DNA of 64,000 nucleotides from Massilistercora timonensis (GTDB taxonomy: Bacteria > Bacillota > Clostridia > Lachnospirales > Lachnospiraceae). The notes under the pieces are model-generated. The model had not been told where the DNA came from. It did no database searches and worked only from the letters and a program-made list of their open reading frames with translations. The translations under genes were made by a program, and so were the position numbers. The DNA lies in the NCBI RefSeq assembly GCF_900312975.1, contig NZ_LT990039.1, positions 2,604,001 to 2,668,000 on the forward strand, given 5' to 3'. Below are positions 8,981 to 17,529 of the stretch, piece by piece. The first letter of the stretch is position 1. Every line of letters starts with the position of its first letter.

Positions 8981-9973
8981 ATGAAAAAGAAGACCGTAAT
9001 TATTTTAGCAACAGGTGGAACTATAGCGGGCGTTCAGGATAAAGGAAATAAACTGGGGTATTATTCTGGGGAAATGCCTATAGAAGAAATGGTTTCATTA
9101 ATAAAAGATATAAACGAAATTGCAAATTTAGAATTATATCAAATTTGTAATATGCAGTCAGATAACATCACTCAAAAAGAGTGGTTAAAATTAGCACAAT
9201 TTATCAATACTGAGGGGAAAAGGAAGGATGTGGCTGGTTTTGTCATTACTCATGGGACTAATGTGATAGAAGAAACTGCATATTTTTTAAATTTGGTAGT
9301 TAAAGTAAAGAAACCAGTTGTGTTGACTGGTGCAATGAGACCTGCAACGGACGATTCCCCGGATGGTCCTCATAATTTGAAGCAGGCGCTTTATGTCGCG
9401 ATTAGTGAAGAGGCTGCTGAGAGAAATGTTATGGTTGTTTTTGATGGTTGTATTTATGGGGCTCGAGATGTGCGCAAACAAAGTACTTTGTCATGCACGG
9501 CGTTCGGTCAAGGAGATTTGGGATGCCAGGGATATATATGGGGAGAAAAACCAGTGTTTTATCAAATGTCATCCCGATGTAATACGGTAGAGACGGAATT
9601 TGATGTTGCAAATGTCATAAAATTACCTAAAGTTGCTATAATATATTTCTATGTTGATGCTGATGAGGCATTACTCGAATACGTATATAATAATATGGAT
9701 GGAGTGGTAATTGCCGGAACAGGGAATTGTGGACTCAGTGATATTTATATTAGAAAAATAGCAGAGTACTCAGAAAAAGGGAAGGTGACAGTTATTTCAT
9801 CGCGTGTGGAAAATGGACCAGTATATGGTGGATTTGCAAATTTTCCAACTGTCTCGGAGAAAATAATTTGTTCTGATACATTGGCGCCTCAAAAAGCCAG
9901 AATATTATTGCAGCTTGCTTTGTTAAAAACAGGTGATATAAATACAATTCAAAAGATGTTTAATAAATACTAA
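8981..9973 (+). CDS. L-asparaginase-family amidohydrolase
   Basis: A 330-residue asparaginase/glutaminase-fold protein. The two catalytic threonine regions are seen as ILATGGTIAG near the N-terminus and ITHGTNVIEETAYFL, with the lysine in LTGAMRPATDDSPDGPHNL. No signal peptide is seen, so it is cytoplasmic. It ends the island and is followed by a strong hairpin terminator. In a cluster with a GlcNAc-type kinase and deacetylase, an asparaginase could release aspartate from asparagine or from a glycosylated asparagine. The second possibility is speculation. The closing C-terminal region is ordinary for the family. Confidence 0.87.
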   Translation: MKKKTVIILATGGTIAGVQDKGNKLGYYSGEMPIEEMVSLIKDINEIANLELYQICNMQSDNITQKEWLKLAQFINTEGKRKDVAGFVITHGTNVIEETAYFLNLVVKVKKPVVLTGAMRPATDDSPDGPHNLKQALYVAISEEAAERNVMVVFDGCIYGARDVRKQSTLSCTAFGQGDLGCQGYIWGEKPVFYQMSSRCNTVETEFDVANVIKLPKVAIIYFYVDADEALLEYVYNNMDGVVIAGTGNCGLSDIYIRKIAEYSEKGKVTVISSRVENGPVYGGFANFPTVSEKIICSDTLAPQKARILLQLALLKTGDINTIQKMFNKY

Positions 9974-9980
9974 ACATATT

Positions 9981-10013
9981 CTGCCGGCCTGCAAAAAACT
10001 TGCAGGCCGGCAG
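9981..10013. terminator. Bidirectional hairpin between convergent genes
   Basis: A 13-bp perfect inverted repeat (CTGCCGGCCTGCA at 9981-9993 and its complement at 10001-10013) with an A-rich loop lies between the asparaginase gene and the stop of yqeY on the other strand. The U-run is weak on both sides, but the stem is GC-rich and its position between convergent genes fits termination. It also marks the GC boundary between the AT-rich island and the core chromosome. Confidence 0.7.
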
Positions 10014-10018
10014 CTTCT

Positions 10019-10465
10019 CTACTGGAAGAAGCTTCCCAGGGTCTCGCTGACCAGTTTTCCGTCCGCCTTGCCCTTTACTTTGGGCATCAGCACCTTCATG
10101 ATCCGGCCCTTATCCTTGGCGGTGGGGGCGTCGATGCCAAGCTCGGAGAGGGTAGCCGTGATCACATCCCGGATCTCGCCCTCGTCCATCAGCTTCGGCG
10201 CGTACTGCTCCAGCACCTGCAGGCGGCGGTTGCATTCCGCTATGATCTCCGGACGGTCCGCCGGGGTCATCTCCAGGGTCTCTTTGGTCTGTTTGATCTC
10301 TTTTAATACCACCTGGATCTCCTCTTCCTCTGTCAGGTCGGAACGCTTGTCAATGGCTTTATTCTTCAGGGCTGCCAGGAGCATGGAGAGCGTCTCTTTG
10401 GTCTCCTTCTCGCCGGCTTTCATGGCTTTTACCATGTCGCTTCTTACTTCGTCGATCTTGCTCAT
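10019..10465 (-). CDS. GatB/YqeY domain-containing protein
   Basis: A 148-residue YqeY protein, helical throughout. It starts MSKIDEVRSDMVKAMKAGEK and carries the typical LSMLLAALKNKAID and GRIMKVLMPKVKGKADG segments. It resembles the C-terminal tRNA-binding tail of GatB and is common in Firmicutes, often near rpsU. The precise role is unsettled; a link to tRNA-dependent amidation is proposed for the family. AGGAGG lies just before the ATG. GC content returns to the core level here, in contrast to both flanking blocks. Confidence 0.9.
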   Translation of the reverse strand: MSKIDEVRSDMVKAMKAGEKETKETLSMLLAALKNKAIDKRSDLTEEEEIQVVLKEIKQTKETLEMTPADRPEIIAECNRRLQVLEQYAPKLMDEGEIRDVITATLSELGIDAPTAKDKGRIMKVLMPKVKGKADGKLVSETLGSFFQ

Positions 10466-10641
10466 AATTAAATGCCTCCTTCTAATTTATAAACCAAGTT
10501 TAACAGAATAGAAAAGTATTTTCAATTATTGTATAAATTGGAGACGTTATGTATAAGTTAATTTAAAAACAATACGGGGAATATTGCGGATTGTTTTTGA
10601 TAAGTATATAATAAAATTATTCTGTAAAAGGAGGCTGGAAG

Positions 10642-11823
10642 ATGAGGATTGAATCTATTAGTGTGAAAAACTATAAAGTGTTCCAAAATATTGAGGTAAA
10701 AGAGATCCCCAACATGGCAGTTTTCCTCGGTATGAATGGTGTTGGAAAAACAACTTTTTTTGACATATTTGGATTTCTCCATGATGCTTTGCAGTCGAAT
10801 ATTCGGGCGGCATTGGCAAAAAGAGGAGGATTTCAAGAAGTAATTTCAAGAGGTCAAACTGGTGATATAGAATTTGAGATTAAGTTTAGACCTTCTAAAG
10901 ATGAGCCGATAATTACTTATCAATTGGCAATATGCTTGTTGGATAATAAGAAAGCAGCTATAAAGAAAGAGATTATGCGTTTTCGAAGAGGACAAACAGG
11001 CGCTCCATGGAAAGTGCTTGAGTTTGCATTTGGAGAAGGCGTTGCAGCGGATGGAGATTTAATAAAATATGAAGATGTCCGATTGGCGGAGAGAAGTCAT
11101 CAAAAGTTAGATTCGCCGGACATTTTGGCAATAAAGGGACTAGGACAGTTCAAAGAATTTATTGCAGTTTCGCAATTGAGACGTCTGATTGAGGATTGGT
11201 ATGTGTCAGATTTTCATATTGAGGATGCGAGGGGAACAAAAGATACAGGGTATAGCGAGAGAATATCAACATCGGGAGATAATTTGGCTTTAGTTGCAAA
11301 ATTTATGTATGACAATCATCGAGAAGTATTTGATGATATTTTAGAAGTGATGGGGAAAAGAGTTCCTGGAGTTTCAAAAGTAGAGGCACAAGAGACAGCA
11401 GATGGAAGGATTGTATTGCGGTTTCAAGATGGTAATTTTAAAGATCCTTTTGTGTCCAGATTTGTTTCTGATGGAACAATTAAAATGTTTACTTATTTAG
11501 TATTACTTAAAGATCCAGAAAAGCACGCTCTTTTATGTGTTGAAGAACCAGAGAATCAGCTATACCCGTTATTGTTAATGGAATTAGCGGAAGAATTCAG
11601 ATTGTATGCGGAAGATGGCGGGCAAGTTTTTATATCGACACATTCGCCAGATTTTTTGAATGCCATTTGCTTAGAAGAACTTTTTTGTCTAATTAAAATG
11701 GATGGCTATACAAAGATATATAAAGCGTCAGAGAATAAAGTGATTAGAGAATTGTATGAGGCTGGAGATTTATTAGGGCAATTATGGCGTCAAGGGCTTT
11801 TGGTAGAGGAGGTGGCAGAATGA
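10642..11823 (+). CDS. AAA-family ATPase (AAA_15/AAA_21, OLD-like), probable defence module
   Basis: A 393-residue SMC/OLD-like ATPase. It has an N-terminal strand IESISVKNYKVFQNIEV, Walker A GMNGVGKTT, a long middle domain, Walker B ALLCVEEPEN, and the D-loop and switch region STHSPDFLNA. This layout is that of single-chain ABC-type ATPases which accompany nuclease or Toprim partners in anti-phage systems. The next gene, a DUF4276 protein, overlaps by ATGA, so the two are translationally coupled. Both genes are AT-rich and stand between the GC-rich yqeY and spoVT, indicating acquisition. AAGGAGG precedes the start. Substrate and trigger are unknown. Confidence 0.85.
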   Translation: MRIESISVKNYKVFQNIEVKEIPNMAVFLGMNGVGKTTFFDIFGFLHDALQSNIRAALAKRGGFQEVISRGQTGDIEFEIKFRPSKDEPIITYQLAICLLDNKKAAIKKEIMRFRRGQTGAPWKVLEFAFGEGVAADGDLIKYEDVRLAERSHQKLDSPDILAIKGLGQFKEFIAVSQLRRLIEDWYVSDFHIEDARGTKDTGYSERISTSGDNLALVAKFMYDNHREVFDDILEVMGKRVPGVSKVEAQETADGRIVLRFQDGNFKDPFVSRFVSDGTIKMFTYLVLLKDPEKHALLCVEEPENQLYPLLLMELAEEFRLYAEDGGQVFISTHSPDFLNAICLEELFCLIKMDGYTKIYKASENKVIRELYEAGDLLGQLWRQGLLVEEVAE

Positions 11824-12371
11824 CGCTGGTGTTCTTGCTAGAGGAAGCCTCTATGAAAGCGGTGTTAGATATAATTTTGCCGCAAATTTTGCCAGAAAGT
11901 GTTACATTTAGGACAATTCCACATTGTGGAAAAAGTGATTTAGAAGCTTCTATTCCACATAAATTGAAAGCATGGCGTGAGCCGGATACAAGGTTTGTAA
12001 TTGTTAGAGATCAAGATAACGGAGATTGTATGGAGATAAAAAGTGCATTGAAAAAGCTGGTAGAACCTTACAAACGAAAAGTGCTTATTCGTATAGTGTG
12101 CAAGGAATTGGAAGCGTGGTATTTTGGAGACTTAATGGCCGTATCCAAAGCGTATGGGAAAAATGTACAGGGATTAGCACGAAAAAGCAGATATAGAATA
12201 CCAGATAAAATTAATAACCCTAAAAAAGAATTAAAAGCACTTTTCCCAAAACATCAACAATTGAGCGGGGCTAGGAAGATAGCGGTACATATGAATATTG
12301 AGAATAATTCATCCGAAAGTTTCAATCAATTTATTTCAGGGGTGAGAAAACTCGCGGTTTCTTCGGAATAA
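11820..12371 (+). CDS. DUF4276 family protein, partner of the ATPase
   Basis: A 183-residue protein starting MTLVFLLEEASMKAVL. An acidic motif VRDQDNGD and a conserved-looking CKELEAWYFGD match DUF4276, a family suspected to be a degenerate Toprim-like nuclease fold. The ATG at 11820 overlaps the TGA of the ATPase gene. An earlier in-frame ATG at 11784 would lie within that gene and lacks a ribosome binding site of its own. The E (LLEE) and D/D (RDQD) residues would be the metal ligands if the Toprim view is right. Coupling and shared base composition indicate a two-gene unit. The effector function is inferred. Confidence 0.75.
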   Translation: MTLVFLLEEASMKAVLDIILPQILPESVTFRTIPHCGKSDLEASIPHKLKAWREPDTRFVIVRDQDNGDCMEIKSALKKLVEPYKRKVLIRIVCKELEAWYFGDLMAVSKAYGKNVQGLARKSRYRIPDKINNPKKELKALFPKHQQLSGARKIAVHMNIENNSSESFNQFISGVRKLAVSSE

Positions 12372-12458
12372 GAAAAGTATAAATTCCTCTTTTTTACAAA
12401 TAATACTTTTGGCGGTGACAGAAAGGTAATTACTAGAATGTAAATGGAGGAACGATCT

Positions 12459-13007
12459 ATGAAAGCAACAGGAATCGTCCGGAGGATCGACGACCTGGGA
12501 CGGGTGGTGATCCCCAAGGAGATCCGGAGGACCTTAAGGATCCGGGAGGGGGATCCGCTGGAAATATTTACAGACCGGGAGGGGGAGATTATCCTGAAGA
12601 AATATTCTCCCATCGGGGAGCTTTCTGCCTTCGCGGGGCAGTATGCGGAGAGCCTGTCCCAGACCATGGGCTGTCTGGTAGGGGTCTGCGATATGGACCA
12701 GGTGGTGGCGGCCTCCGGCGCCGGGAAGAAAGAACTGCAGGACCGGCTGATCAGCCGGCAGCTGGAGAAGGCGCTGGGAGAAAGGAATTCCATTCTGGCA
12801 TGCGCAGGGGACAAGAAGTACACCCCTATTGTGAAGGACCAGGAAGAAACATACGCCTGCCAGGTAATCAGCCCCATCCTCTGCGAGGGGGATGTGATCG
12901 GCGGCGTGATCTTCCTTGAGAGAGACGGGAAGAAAAAGCTGGGGGAGGTGGAGCAGAAGATGGCCTCCTGCGCTGCCGCGTTTCTGGGAAGACAGATGGA
13001 ACAGTAG
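12459..13007 (+). CDS. spoVT: Stage V sporulation protein T (AbrB-family regulator)
   Basis: A 182-residue regulator of late forespore gene expression. The N-terminal 50 residues are an AbrB swapped-hairpin DNA-binding domain (MKATGIVRRIDDLGRVVIPKEIRRTLRI). The rest is a GAF-like domain ending CAAAFLGRQMEQ, as in SpoVT. The ATG at 12459 is used because it gives the standard N-terminus and follows AATGGAGG; the ATG at 12444 overlaps that ribosome binding site. It indicates a spore former. The base composition is core-like and differs sharply from the preceding two genes. Confidence 0.93.
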   Translation: MKATGIVRRIDDLGRVVIPKEIRRTLRIREGDPLEIFTDREGEIILKKYSPIGELSAFAGQYAESLSQTMGCLVGVCDMDQVVAASGAGKKELQDRLISRQLEKALGERNSILACAGDKKYTPIVKDQEETYACQVISPILCEGDVIGGVIFLERDGKKKLGEVEQKMASCAAAFLGRQMEQ

Positions 13008-13061
13008 GAATATTCCAAGGGTCCGTCTCATACCTTGTGGTAGCAGACAAGGAGGGATGAG

Positions 13062-13436
13062 ATGGAAAGACAAGTTGGCAAAAGCTCCCCGGTCATGTGG
13101 GTGCTGAAGGCCCTGCTGGCGGCGTATCTGGTCACAGGGGCTCTTCTGGCGCTTCTGACGGCGCTTCTCTATAAACTGGAGCTGAACGAGAAGGCGGTGT
13201 CGGCGGCGATCGTGGCGATCTACGTGATCTCCACGCTGATCGGGGGGATCGCCATCGGAAAGATGGCGAAGGTAAGGAGATTCCTGTGGGGGATGGGCCT
13301 GGGGCTTTTGTATTTTGCCCTGCTCCTTCTGATCACCCTGGGGGTGTATCACTCGCTTAGTACGGACGGCGTGGATCTGGCCACCACTCTGATCCTCTGC
13401 GCAGGGGGAGGAATGGCGGGTGGAATGATTTCGTGA
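13062..13436 (+). CDS. TIGR04086-type small integral membrane protein
   Basis: A 124-residue protein with four predicted membrane helices (VLKALLAAYLVTGALLALL, AAIVAIYVISTLIGGIAI, FLWGMGLGLLYFALLLLIT, and a C-terminal glycine-rich helix). The arrangement and the IGGIAIGKMAKVRRFLWG stretch fit the TIGR04086/YrzE membrane family of Firmicutes, which has no known function. ACAAGGAGG precedes the ATG. Genes of this family often sit just ahead of the SCIFF peptide gene in Clostridia, as here. Confidence 0.8.
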   Translation: MERQVGKSSPVMWVLKALLAAYLVTGALLALLTALLYKLELNEKAVSAAIVAIYVISTLIGGIAIGKMAKVRRFLWGMGLGLLYFALLLLITLGVYHSLSTDGVDLATTLILCAGGGMAGGMIS

Positions 13437-13444
13437 TAAAGGGA

Positions 13445-13473
13445 TTGCGAAAAGTACGCCAGGATGGTATAAT
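13445..13473 (+). promoter_or_regulatory. Promoter of the SCIFF gene
   Basis: TTGCGA (13445-13450) and TATAAT (13468-13473) are separated by 17 bases, with a TGG just ahead of the -10 box (extended -10). This is a strong vegetative promoter directly upstream of scfA, and it begins just after the stop of the small membrane protein gene. Confidence 0.75.
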
Positions 13474-13508
13474 AGCATAAGTTAAGCCAGACTAAGGAGG
13501 GAAAACAC

Positions 13509-13652
13509 ATGAAACATGTAAAGACATTAAATACACAGACACTGAACAACACCGTTAAGAAAGGTGGCTGCGGCGAGTGCCAGACATCCTGCCAGTCCGC
13601 ATGCAAGACTTCCTGTACCGTAGGAAATCAGACCTGCGAGAACAGAAAGTAG
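13509..13652 (+). CDS. scfA: SCIFF peptide precursor (six cysteines in forty-five residues)
   Basis: A 47-residue ribosomal peptide, MKHVKTLNTQTLNNTVKKGG followed by a cysteine-rich core with cysteines at 21, 24, 28, 32, 36 and 43. This count and the leader match the SCIFF family, a near-universal ribosomally made, thioether-modified peptide of Clostridia whose biological role is unknown. CTAAGGAGG precedes the ATG. The maturase gene follows 100 bases later. The core motif CGECQTSCQSACKTSC is typical. It is too short to be picked up by most gene finders. Confidence 0.95.
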   Translation: MKHVKTLNTQTLNNTVKKGGCGECQTSCQSACKTSCTVGNQTCENRK

Positions 13653-13686
13653 TCAGAGATTCATTTGTGGATAAGGAATACCGGAG

Positions 13687-13712
13687 ACAGCGGTCTTAAG
13701 GTCCGCTGTTTC
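13687..13712 (+). terminator. Attenuator-like hairpin between precursor and maturase
   Basis: A 7-bp stem (ACAGCGG at 13687-13693, CCGCTGT at 13703-13709) with a 9-base loop is followed by TTTCTTG. It sits between scfA and scfB. A weak terminator here would make far more precursor than enzyme transcript, as seen in many peptide-maturase operons. Strength is only moderate because the T-run is broken. Confidence 0.5.
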
Positions 13713-13752
13713 TTGTCGTATAAAAGAGAAAAAAGGAAAGGGGTATCAAACC

Positions 13753-15153
13753 TTGATTCACCAGTATGAGAATAACGGATATCAGATCATCCTGGATGTG
13801 AACAGCGGCGCGGTCCATGTGGTGGATCCGCTGTGCTATGAGCTGATGGAATGGCTGACTGCCGGGAAGGAATCCTATACCGCAAAGGAACTGGAGGCGC
13901 CGGAACTGGCGTCGGCAGCAGCCGCGGCGCTGAAAGATAAGTATCCGGAGAGTGAGATCGCCGAGGCCCTTGGGGATCTGGCGGAACTGACCCGGGCAGG
14001 ACAGCTGTTCACAGAGGATACATATGAGTGCCTGATCGATCAGGTCAAACAGCGCAAGACGGTGGTGAAGGCTCTCTGTCTCCACATTGCCCATGACTGC
14101 AACCTGGCCTGCCGCTACTGTTTCGCAGAAGAAGGGGAGTACCATGGAAGACGGGCTCTGATGAGCTTTGAAGTGGGGAAGAAGGCGCTGGATTTCCTGA
14201 TCGCCAACTCCGGGAACCGTCGGAACCTGGAGGTGGATTTCTTCGGCGGGGAGCCGCTGATGAACTGGCAGGTGGTAAAAGACCTGGTGGCCTACGGGTG
14301 GGAGCAGGAGAAGCTTCATGACAAGCATTTCCGCTTTACCGTTACCACCAACGGAGTCCTGCTGAACGATGAGATCCAGGAGTTCGTCAACCAAGAGATG
14401 GACAACGTGGTATTAAGCCTGGACGGGCGAAAAGAAGTGAACGACCGGATGCGGCCCTTCCGCAACGGCAAAGGGAGCTATGACCTGATTGTGCCTAAGT
14501 TCCAGAAGCTTGCCGAAAGCCGGAATCAGGAGAAATACTATGTCCGGGGAACCTTTACCAGGAACAACCTGGATTTCTCGGAGGATATCCTACATTTTGC
14601 GGACCTTGGCTTCCAGCAGGTATCTGTGGAGCCGGTGGTGGGAGATGAGAGCGATCCTTACGCCATCCGGGAGGAAGACCTGCCCAAGATCCTTGCAGAA
14701 TATGACAAGCTTGCCAGGATCATGATCCAGAGGGAAAAGGAAGGAAAAGGTTTTAATTTCTTCCATTTTATGATAGACTTAGACGGTGGTCCCTGTGTGG
14801 CCAAGCGGCTGTCCGGCTGCGGGTCCGGCACAGAGTACCTGGCGGTGACTCCCTGGGGAGACCTGTATCCCTGCCATCAGTTTGTGGGGCAGGAAGAGTT
14901 CAAGATGGGGACCGTCGAGGAGGGGATCACCCGTCCCGACATTGCGGACGAGTTCCGGAGCTGCAACGTGTACTCCAAGGAGAAGTGCAGGAACTGCTTC
15001 GCGAAATTCTACTGCAGTGGAGGGTGTATGGCGAATTCCTATCATTTCCACGGAACCATCCACGACACTTACGACATCGGGTGTGAGATGGAGCGGAAAC
15101 GAGTGGAGTGTGCGATCATGATAAAAGCGGCGTTATCTCAGGAGAAGGAGTAA
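13753..15153 (+). CDS. scfB: SCIFF peptide radical SAM maturase (thioether-forming)
   Basis: A 466-residue radical SAM/SPASM enzyme that installs a sulfur-to-alpha-carbon thioether bridge in the SCIFF peptide. The N-terminal ~90 residues form a RiPP recognition element-like domain (YQIILDVNSGAVHVVD). The SAM cluster motif is CNLACRYC, followed by FFGGEPLMN. The C-terminal cysteine series (GCGSGTEYLAVTPWG, YPCHQF, CRNCFAKFYCSGGC, IGC) supplies two auxiliary iron-sulfur clusters. The start is a TTG at 13753 placed by the preceding GGAAAGGGG; no ATG fits. The gene is paired with scfA and precedes secDF, the usual clostridial order. Confidence 0.93.
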   Translation: MIHQYENNGYQIILDVNSGAVHVVDPLCYELMEWLTAGKESYTAKELEAPELASAAAAALKDKYPESEIAEALGDLAELTRAGQLFTEDTYECLIDQVKQRKTVVKALCLHIAHDCNLACRYCFAEEGEYHGRRALMSFEVGKKALDFLIANSGNRRNLEVDFFGGEPLMNWQVVKDLVAYGWEQEKLHDKHFRFTVTTNGVLLNDEIQEFVNQEMDNVVLSLDGRKEVNDRMRPFRNGKGSYDLIVPKFQKLAESRNQEKYYVRGTFTRNNLDFSEDILHFADLGFQQVSVEPVVGDESDPYAIREEDLPKILAEYDKLARIMIQREKEGKGFNFFHFMIDLDGGPCVAKRLSGCGSGTEYLAVTPWGDLYPCHQFVGQEEFKMGTVEEGITRPDIADEFRSCNVYSKEKCRNCFAKFYCSGGCMANSYHFHGTIHDTYDIGCEMERKRVECAIMIKAALSQEKE

Positions 15154-15174
15154 AGCGCGGAAAGGAAGTTAAAC

Positions 15175-17433
15175 ATGAAGAAAAGCAGAGGCGTACTCAG
15201 CCTGGTGGTTACGGCAGTACTTATCGTGCTGCTGGGATATACGACCATCTTTGGGTTCGGCGCAGGAGCCACCGGATCGGCAAAGAACATCAAGCTGGGT
15301 CTGGATCTGGCAGGGGGCGTGAGCATCACCTACCAGGTAAAGGAAGACAATCCGTCCAGCGAGGATATGGCGGATACCATCTACAAGCTCCAGAGGCGTG
15401 TGGAGGAGTACAGTACGGAGGCGCAGGTCTACCAGGAGGGAGACGACCGGATCAATATTGAGATCCCGGGCGTGTCTGACGCAAACGCGATCCTGGAAGA
15501 ACTGGGGCAGCCGGGTTCTCTTTATTTTATCGCCCAGACAGGAAGCGATGGTTCTGAGAACTACAGCATGGTAGATACCACCGGCGATCCCGCGAAGGAT
15601 TATGTGCTGAACAAGTCTGTGGAAGAACTGGAAGCAGACGGCTCTATCGTGGTTACCGGCGATGAGGTGAAGGATGCCAGAGCCGGGATCATTGAAGATC
15701 AGACTACTCAGAGGGATGAAAATGTAGTTTCTCTTACTTTTACCAAAGAGGGAACGGAAAAATTCGCGGAAGCCACTAAGAAAGCCTATGAAAATGGAGA
15801 GAGTATCGCCATTTACTATGACGGCTCTTTTGTAAGTGTTCCTAATGTAAACAGTGAGATCAATGACGGACAGGCCCAGATCACAGGGAGCATGTCCTAT
15901 GACGAGGCGGAGACACTGGCCTCCACCATCCGTATTGGCGGCCTTCAGCTGGAACTGGAGGAACTGCGGTCCAACGTGGTGGGCGCCCAGCTGGGCGAGC
16001 AGGCCATCAGCACCAGCCTGATGGCGGGAGCTATCGGCCTGGCCATCATCTTCGTGTTCATGATCTTTGTGTACTATCTGCCTGGCCTTGCGTCAAGCCT
16101 TGCGCTGATCATTTACACCGAGCTGGTGCTTCTGATCCTGAACGCTTTTGACGTGACGCTGACCCTGCAGGGTATCGCAGGTATCATCTTAAGTATCGGT
16201 ATGGCGGTAGACGCCAACGTGATCATCTTCGCCCGTGTGAAGGAGGAGATGTCCCGGGGCATCAGCGTGAGAAACGCGCTGAAGGCCGGGTTCCACAAAG
16301 CCCTGTCCGCTATCGTGGACGGCAATGTGACCACTCTGATCGCGGCGGCGGTGCTGTGGTTCTTAGGCTCCGGATCAGTAAAGGGATTTGCCCAGACTCT
16401 GGCCATCGGTATCATCGTGTCCATGTTCACGGCGCTGGTGATCACCCGTATGATCGTGTACGCGTTCTACGCGGTGGGGATCCGCAATCCCAAGATCTAC
16501 TACCGTCCCAGGAAAGAGCGGGAGCCTATCAATTTCCTGGGCAGGAAGAAGATCTTCTTCTCCGTATCCCTTGCCGTGATCCTGCTGGGATTCGTGGTCA
16601 TGGGAGTCAACCATGGAAGAGGGGAAGGGGCCTTTGCCTACAGCCTGGACTTCCAGGGAGGAACTTCCACCAATGTAACATTTAATGAAGATTACACCAT
16701 CAACGAGATCGATCAGGAGATTGTCCCGGTGGTGGAAGAGGTAACAGGGGATGCCAATGTGCAGACCCAGAAGGTAGACGGCACCAACCAGGTGATCATC
16801 AAGACGGTGACCCTGGACCTAGATCAGAGAGAGGCCCTCAACCAGGCGCTGGCAGAGAACTTTGGCGTGGATGAGAGTAAGATCACCGCGGAGAACATCA
16901 GCTCCACGGTCAGCAATGAGATGCGCCAGGACGCTGTTGTGGCAGTAATTGTGGCAGGTATCTTCATGCTGCTGTACATCTGGTTCCGGTTCAAGGATAT
17001 CCGGTTCGCCACCAGCGCGGTGGCGGCTCTGCTCCACGATGTGCTGGTAGTGGTAGGCTTCTATGCTGTGTCCCGGATCGCGGTGGGCAGTACGTTTATC
17101 GCCTGTATGCTGACTCTGGTGGGTTATTCCATTAACGCCACCATCGTCATTTTCGACCGGATCCGTGAGGAACTTCATTACCGGACCAAGACTACCGAGC
17201 TCTCTTATGTGGTAAACAAGAGTATCACCCAGACGCTGACCAGAAGTATCTATACTTCTCTTACCACGTTTATCTCCGTCGCGGTGCTCTATGTGCTGGG
17301 CGTAAGCTCCATCAAGGAGTTCGCGCTGCCGTTGATGATCGGTATTGTGGTGGGAGCTTATTCATCCGTATGTATCACAGGCGCTCTGTGGTATGTGATG
17401 AAGACCCGCAGCGAGAAGAAGAAACAGAAATAA
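15175..17433 (+). CDS. secDF: Protein translocase subunit SecDF (fused)
   Basis: A 752-residue fusion of SecD and SecF, the RND-type proton-driven partner of the SecYEG channel. The SecD half starts with one helix and a large outside domain (LGLDLAGGVSITYQV), followed by five helices with GMAVDANVIIFARVKEE. The SecF half repeats the plan, with YSLDFQGGTSTNVTF and GYSINATIVIFDRIREEL. Twelve membrane helices are expected. It is complete at both ends. It is followed by a hairpin and then recJ, a common order in Clostridia. Confidence 0.95.
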   Translation: MKKSRGVLSLVVTAVLIVLLGYTTIFGFGAGATGSAKNIKLGLDLAGGVSITYQVKEDNPSSEDMADTIYKLQRRVEEYSTEAQVYQEGDDRINIEIPGVSDANAILEELGQPGSLYFIAQTGSDGSENYSMVDTTGDPAKDYVLNKSVEELEADGSIVVTGDEVKDARAGIIEDQTTQRDENVVSLTFTKEGTEKFAEATKKAYENGESIAIYYDGSFVSVPNVNSEINDGQAQITGSMSYDEAETLASTIRIGGLQLELEELRSNVVGAQLGEQAISTSLMAGAIGLAIIFVFMIFVYYLPGLASSLALIIYTELVLLILNAFDVTLTLQGIAGIILSIGMAVDANVIIFARVKEEMSRGISVRNALKAGFHKALSAIVDGNVTTLIAAAVLWFLGSGSVKGFAQTLAIGIIVSMFTALVITRMIVYAFYAVGIRNPKIYYRPRKEREPINFLGRKKIFFSVSLAVILLGFVVMGVNHGRGEGAFAYSLDFQGGTSTNVTFNEDYTINEIDQEIVPVVEEVTGDANVQTQKVDGTNQVIIKTVTLDLDQREALNQALAENFGVDESKITAENISSTVSNEMRQDAVVAVIVAGIFMLLYIWFRFKDIRFATSAVAALLHDVLVVVGFYAVSRIAVGSTFIACMLTLVGYSINATIVIFDRIREELHYRTKTTELSYVVNKSITQTLTRSIYTSLTTFISVAVLYVLGVSSIKEFALPLMIGIVVGAYSSVCITGALWYVMKTRSEKKKQK

Positions 17434-17446
17434 CAGACAGAATATA

Positions 17447-17500
17447 CAGGAAAGCAGCCGTAGCTATCGGAGGATGGCCTGGCTGCTTTCCTGGCTTTTT
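17447..17500 (+). terminator. Terminator or attenuator after secDF
   Basis: A 13-bp perfect stem (CAGGAAAGCAGCC at 17447-17459; complement at 17481-17493) with a 21-base loop is followed by GCTTTTTTC. It would end much of the secDF transcript before recJ. Confidence 0.7.
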
Positions 17501-17529
17501 TCAATAAAAAGAAAAGGCAGGAGAGAGAA

